Positions 60,933 to 64,000 of a stretch of DNA of 64,000 nucleotides are shown in pieces. The position numbers and the translations under genes were made by a program. Source of the DNA: Leptospira kanakyensis (GTDB taxonomy: Bacteria; Spirochaetota; Leptospiria; Leptospirales; Leptospiraceae); assembly GCF_004769235.1 (NCBI RefSeq), contig NZ_RQFG01000019.1, forward strand, positions 62,001 to 126,000. Reading direction: 5' to 3'. The notes beneath the pieces are model-generated. The model was not told the DNA's origin, ran no database searches, and saw nothing but the letters and a program-made list of their open reading frames with translations. Position 1 is the first letter of the stretch; the number at the start of each line of letters is the position of its first letter.

Positions 60933-62674
60933 GGGTTCTTTCGGAAGAATACAGAAAACTTTGGAACTTGCTTTCAAAGAGAAGGAAAGTGCAGTATTTC
61001 CTTGTATTGATTTTAATTATCATAACAGCTTTTGCAGAGGTATTGAGTCTTGGGGCAATTATTCCTTTTTTGGGAGTTTTAATCTCTCCCGAAAAAGTCT
61101 TTGAAATTCACGAACTTCAGTTTCTTTGGGAAATTTTAAAAATCAAAAACTCAAATGAGATTCTTTTGCCGATCACCTTTATATTTGCAATAGGGGCACT
61201 TATTGCTGGTTTGTTTCGTTTATGCCTGCTATATATAACAACACGCCTTTCCTTTGCTATAGGAGCTGATCTTAGTGTAGAAATTTATAAGAGAACACTC
61301 TATCAATCTTATTTTGACCATGTCTCCAGAAACAGCGCTGATGTAATTAGTGGGATAACCTCAAAGGCAAATGGTGTTGTGTTTTATGTCCTTCAGCCAA
61401 TATTAACTTTAGTATCTTCTGTGTTTTTATTATCAGTTATATTATTGGGTTTGTTTTCTATTGATCCATATATCACGACATTAGCGTTTGCGATTTTTTC
61501 TTTGCTTTATCTTGTGATTGCTTTCAACGCTAAGAAAAAACTTTCTCGAGATGGTAAAATTACAGCGCAAAGCCAAACTATCCTTCAGAAATCATTACAG
61601 GAAGGTTTAGGAGCCATTCGTGATGTTATCCTTGATGGAACTCAGCGTTTTTATATAAATCTCTATTCTCAAGCTGACATTCCTTATCGCAGGGCACAAG
61701 GTAATAGTCAATTTGTGAGCACGAGTCCGAGATACACAATTGAAGCACTTGGGATTGCCTTGATGGCGATTTTTGCCTATCAACTAAGTTTGTCATCAAC
61801 TAATCTTCTCAATGTAATACCACTCTTGGGCTCATTGGCTATGGGTGCACAAAGGATGCTCCCGGTTTTGCAACAGTGTTATTCAGCATGGGCTTATCTG
61901 AAGATTGGTAAACCAACACTTATTGATGTTATTAAACTATTGGATCAACCATTTTCGGTAATTGAGCGTAATGCTGAAGAATCTTTCAGCGAGCGAATGA
62001 TTCTAAGATCTTCCATCGAACTCAAGGATGTATCGTTTCGGTATGGGGATGGCTTACCTTTGGTTATAGACCGTGTTTCATTGAAGATTGAAAAAGGGCA
62101 AAGAATCGGTTTTGTAGGTAAGACGGGTAGCGGAAAAAGTACTTTGATAGACATTGTAATGGGTCTATTAACTCCAACAGATGGTAATTTGTGTGTCGAT
62201 GGAACTACCGTTGATCAAAAAAATGTGAGCGAATGGCAACGGAACATAGCACATGTTCCCCAGTCTATATACCTATCAGATAGTACGGTTGCAGAGAATA
62301 TTGCCTTCGGAATTTCTATAGACGAAATAGATTTTAATAGGGTTAGAACTGCTGCGCGCAAGGCTCAGATTGCAGATCACATAGAATCTCTGAAACTGGG
62401 TTATAATACCATTGTGGGTGAACGTGGAATCAAACTATCTGGCGGTCAAAGACAAAGGATTGGAATTGCCAGAGCATTATATAAAAATGCAACTGTGATT
62501 GTCTTTGATGAAGCGACGAGTGCGTTGGATAATGAAACAGAGAAAGCAGTCATGGAATCTATCGATGGGCTTGGAAAAGAATTAACCATTTTAATGATTG
62601 CACATAGGTTATCTACAGTTGAGAATTGTGATAAGATTGTGAGAATGGATAGCGGTCGGGTAGTGTCTGCGTGA
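60929..62674 (+). CDS. ABC transporter, fused permease/ATPase, likely glycolipid flippase
   Basis: 581 residues from the ATG at 60929, with GAGGGTGG just upstream. Six-helix exporter membrane domain (about 1-330), then one ATPase: Walker A GKTGSGKST (about 397), Q-loop HVPQSIYLSD, signature LSGGQRQRIGIARAL (about 503), Walker B VIVFDEATSALD, and the H-loop IAHRLSTVE. The type is MsbA/PglK-like half transporter, acting as a homodimer. Within a sugar locus it probably flips a lipid-linked glycan across the inner membrane, though other cargoes are possible. It overlaps the dehydrogenase gene by 4 bases. Confidence 0.93.
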   Translation: MRVLSEEYRKLWNLLSKRRKVQYFLVLILIIITAFAEVLSLGAIIPFLGVLISPEKVFEIHELQFLWEILKIKNSNEILLPITFIFAIGALIAGLFRLCLLYITTRLSFAIGADLSVEIYKRTLYQSYFDHVSRNSADVISGITSKANGVVFYVLQPILTLVSSVFLLSVILLGLFSIDPYITTLAFAIFSLLYLVIAFNAKKKLSRDGKITAQSQTILQKSLQEGLGAIRDVILDGTQRFYINLYSQADIPYRRAQGNSQFVSTSPRYTIEALGIALMAIFAYQLSLSSTNLLNVIPLLGSLAMGAQRMLPVLQQCYSAWAYLKIGKPTLIDVIKLLDQPFSVIERNAEESFSERMILRSSIELKDVSFRYGDGLPLVIDRVSLKIEKGQRIGFVGKTGSGKSTLIDIVMGLLTPTDGNLCVDGTTVDQKNVSEWQRNIAHVPQSIYLSDSTVAENIAFGISIDEIDFNRVRTAARKAQIADHIESLKLGYNTIVGERGIKLSGGQRQRIGIARALYKNATVIVFDEATSALDNETEKAVMESIDGLGKELTILMIAHRLSTVENCDKIVRMDSGRVVSA

Positions 62675-62837
62675 GACGAAACGCCGTAGACGTAATTATT
62701 GTTTATCGGAAATATAAGGTTATATAAAGCTTCGTAAGACTGATATTCAGAGCATATTTTTTGATTAAATCATAGTAAATCAATTACAAACTAATTTCTA
62801 TTTCTTAAAAAATCTTCAAAAAACTAAAACAAATATT

Positions 62838-64000
62838 ATGATCCCATACGGAAAACAAAACATTAACCAATCGGATATTGATGCTGTTGTAAGTGTCTTG
62901 CAATCGGAATTTTTGACTCAAGGTCCATGGATTCCTAAGTTCGAAAAGATTGTTTCAACTTATTGTGGCACCTCATACGCTACCGCAACAAACTCTGCGA
63001 CAGCGGCTCTTCATATCGCATGTTTAGCGTTAGGTGTCAATAAGGGCGATATTGTTTGGACTTCTCCAATTAGTTTTGTTGCAAGCGCAAACTGCGCACT
63101 TTATTGCGGTGCAGAAATTGATTTTGTTGATATTGATTCCAAAACTTACAACATCTCCGCAGACAGACTTGCTGAAAAGCTGGAGATCGCTCAGAGAAAT
63201 AATAAACTTCCAAAAGTTGTAATCCCTGTTCATCTTGCTGGTCAGTCTTGTGAGATGGAAAGGATATTTGAATTATCAAAAAAGTATGGTTTTTATATCA
63301 TTGAAGATGCTTCTCATGCGATAGGTGGAAAATATAATGGCGAGCCTATTGGTAGTTGTAAGTATAGTGATATTGCCGTTTTTAGCTTTCATCCAGTAAA
63401 AATAATAACAACAGGGGAAGGAGGTATGGCGTTAACTAACAGTGAAAAATTAAACGGAATTATGCAAAGATTGAGAAGTCATGGGATCACTAGATATCCG
63501 GCAGAAATGACTCATCCCCCGGATGGTTTGTGGTATTATCAGCAAATAGATTTAGGTTATAATTATAGAATTACAGATATCCAGGCCGCCCTTGGTGTAA
63601 GTCAGATGAACCGCTTAGATGAGTTTGTTCAAAAAAGGCATTCAATTGCAAACTATTATAACGTATTATTGAAGGATCTTCCCGTAGTCACTCCTTACCA
63701 GATGTCTGATGCGTTTTCTTCTTATCATTTATATATTGTTCGGCTAAAGCTGAAAGAATTGAATATCTCTCATAATCAGATCTTTGAACGATTTAGAAAC
63801 GCTGGCATTTTAGTTAACTTACACTATATACCAATTTATAGGCATCCTTACTATGAAAAAATGGGATTCAAGAAAGAAGACTATCCAGAGTCAGAGTCTT
63901 ACTATTCAGAAGCAATAAGTATTCCAATTTATCCTGAGTTGACCAATGAAGAACAGAAATTTGTTGTTCAAAGTTTATTAACACCCCTCGGGCACCAGAC
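62838..64000 (+). CDS. pseC: PseC-type aminotransferase, cut by window end
   Basis: At least 387 codons with no stop before the edge. DegT/DnrJ/EryC1 sugar aminotransferase: TNSATAALHIACLALGV binds the cofactor phosphate, EDASHAIGG has the aspartate that holds PLP, and the PLP lysine lies in FSFHPVKIITTGEGG. The string HPVKIITTGEGG is characteristic of UDP-4-amino-4,6-dideoxy-N-acetyl-altrosamine transaminase (PseC) in pseudaminic acid synthesis; other C4 aminotransferases are close. The ATG at 62838 follows a 163-base AT-rich gap that holds no other gene. Confidence 0.88.
   Translation, partial: MIPYGKQNINQSDIDAVVSVLQSEFLTQGPWIPKFEKIVSTYCGTSYATATNSATAALHIACLALGVNKGDIVWTSPISFVASANCALYCGAEIDFVDIDSKTYNISADRLAEKLEIAQRNNKLPKVVIPVHLAGQSCEMERIFELSKKYGFYIIEDASHAIGGKYNGEPIGSCKYSDIAVFSFHPVKIITTGEGGMALTNSEKLNGIMQRLRSHGITRYPAEMTHPPDGLWYYQQIDLGYNYRITDIQAALGVSQMNRLDEFVQKRHSIANYYNVLLKDLPVVTPYQMSDAFSSYHLYIVRLKLKELNISHNQIFERFRNAGILVNLHYIPIYRHPYYEKMGFKKEDYPESESYYSEAISIPIYPELTNEEQKFVVQSLLTPLGHQ

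Overview
The window looks like chromosome of a Leptospira species, most likely a non-pathogenic (saprophyte-type) one. The evidence is a moderately AT-rich sequence, many lipoproteins with loose spirochaete-type lipoboxes, an OmpL47-type protein, spirochaete-style sensor kinases and SpoIIE phosphatases, an lpxI-lpxB lipid A pair, and a surface-polysaccharide locus opening with a MarR-type EPS regulator. The species assignment is inference. Coding density is very high: no stretch longer than 300 bases lacks a gene, and I saw no tRNA, rRNA, CRISPR array, insertion sequence or prophage.

Layout. 1-3.7 kb: end of argS, then cinA and a propeller-like exported protein. 3.8-9.9 kb (minus): a tight series gap-pgk-tpiA-secG-exported protein-histidine kinase-response regulator. 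10-14.8 kb: GAF histidine kinase, a signal-peptidase-like protein lacking its catalytic residues, and a chemotaxis receptor. 14.8-22.6 kb: uvrC, then three translationally coupled genes for a lamin-tail-like surface protein, a beta-barrel candidate and a phospholipase-D-family lipoprotein. 22.6-26.6 kb (minus): MFS transporter, OmpL47-type protein, LysM/FecR protein, Nudix hydrolase. 26.7-32.7 kb: GST-like protein, UvrD/Rep helicase, TPR lipoprotein, AsmA-like protein, small lipoprotein. 32.6-41.4 kb (minus): lpxB, lpxI, FmdB-type zinc ribbon, SH3 protein, TolC-family protein, sucD, sucC, PAS kinase. 41.4-49.1 kb: exported accessory proteins (seven-blade propeller lipoprotein, degenerate gluzincin-like protein, metzincin lipoprotein, DUF1566 protein) and a SpoIIE/TPR phosphatase. 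49.2-56 kb: SDR enzyme, four-PAS kinase, receiver protein, FadH-type reductase, TrmH-family methylase. 56-64 kb: lipoprotein, acyltransferase, membrane protein, the EPS-type MarR regulator, then the start of a surface-polysaccharide cluster (fcl, hydroxyacid dehydrogenase, ABC exporter, PseC-type aminotransferase cut by the window end).

Most notable: (1) three copies of the palindrome GTTCA-N5-TGAAC, two in front of the MarR gene and one between the divergent acyltransferase and membrane-protein genes, which suggests one regulon for the polysaccharide cluster and an acyltransferase; (2) a signal-peptidase-I-like protein with both catalytic residues replaced; (3) two histidine kinases sharing a roughly 100-residue insertion inside the dimerisation hairpin; (4) a coupled lamin-tail/barrel/PLD trio; (5) neighbouring secreted metallopeptidase-like proteins, one with a perfect metzincin motif and one with HDxxH in place of HExxH.
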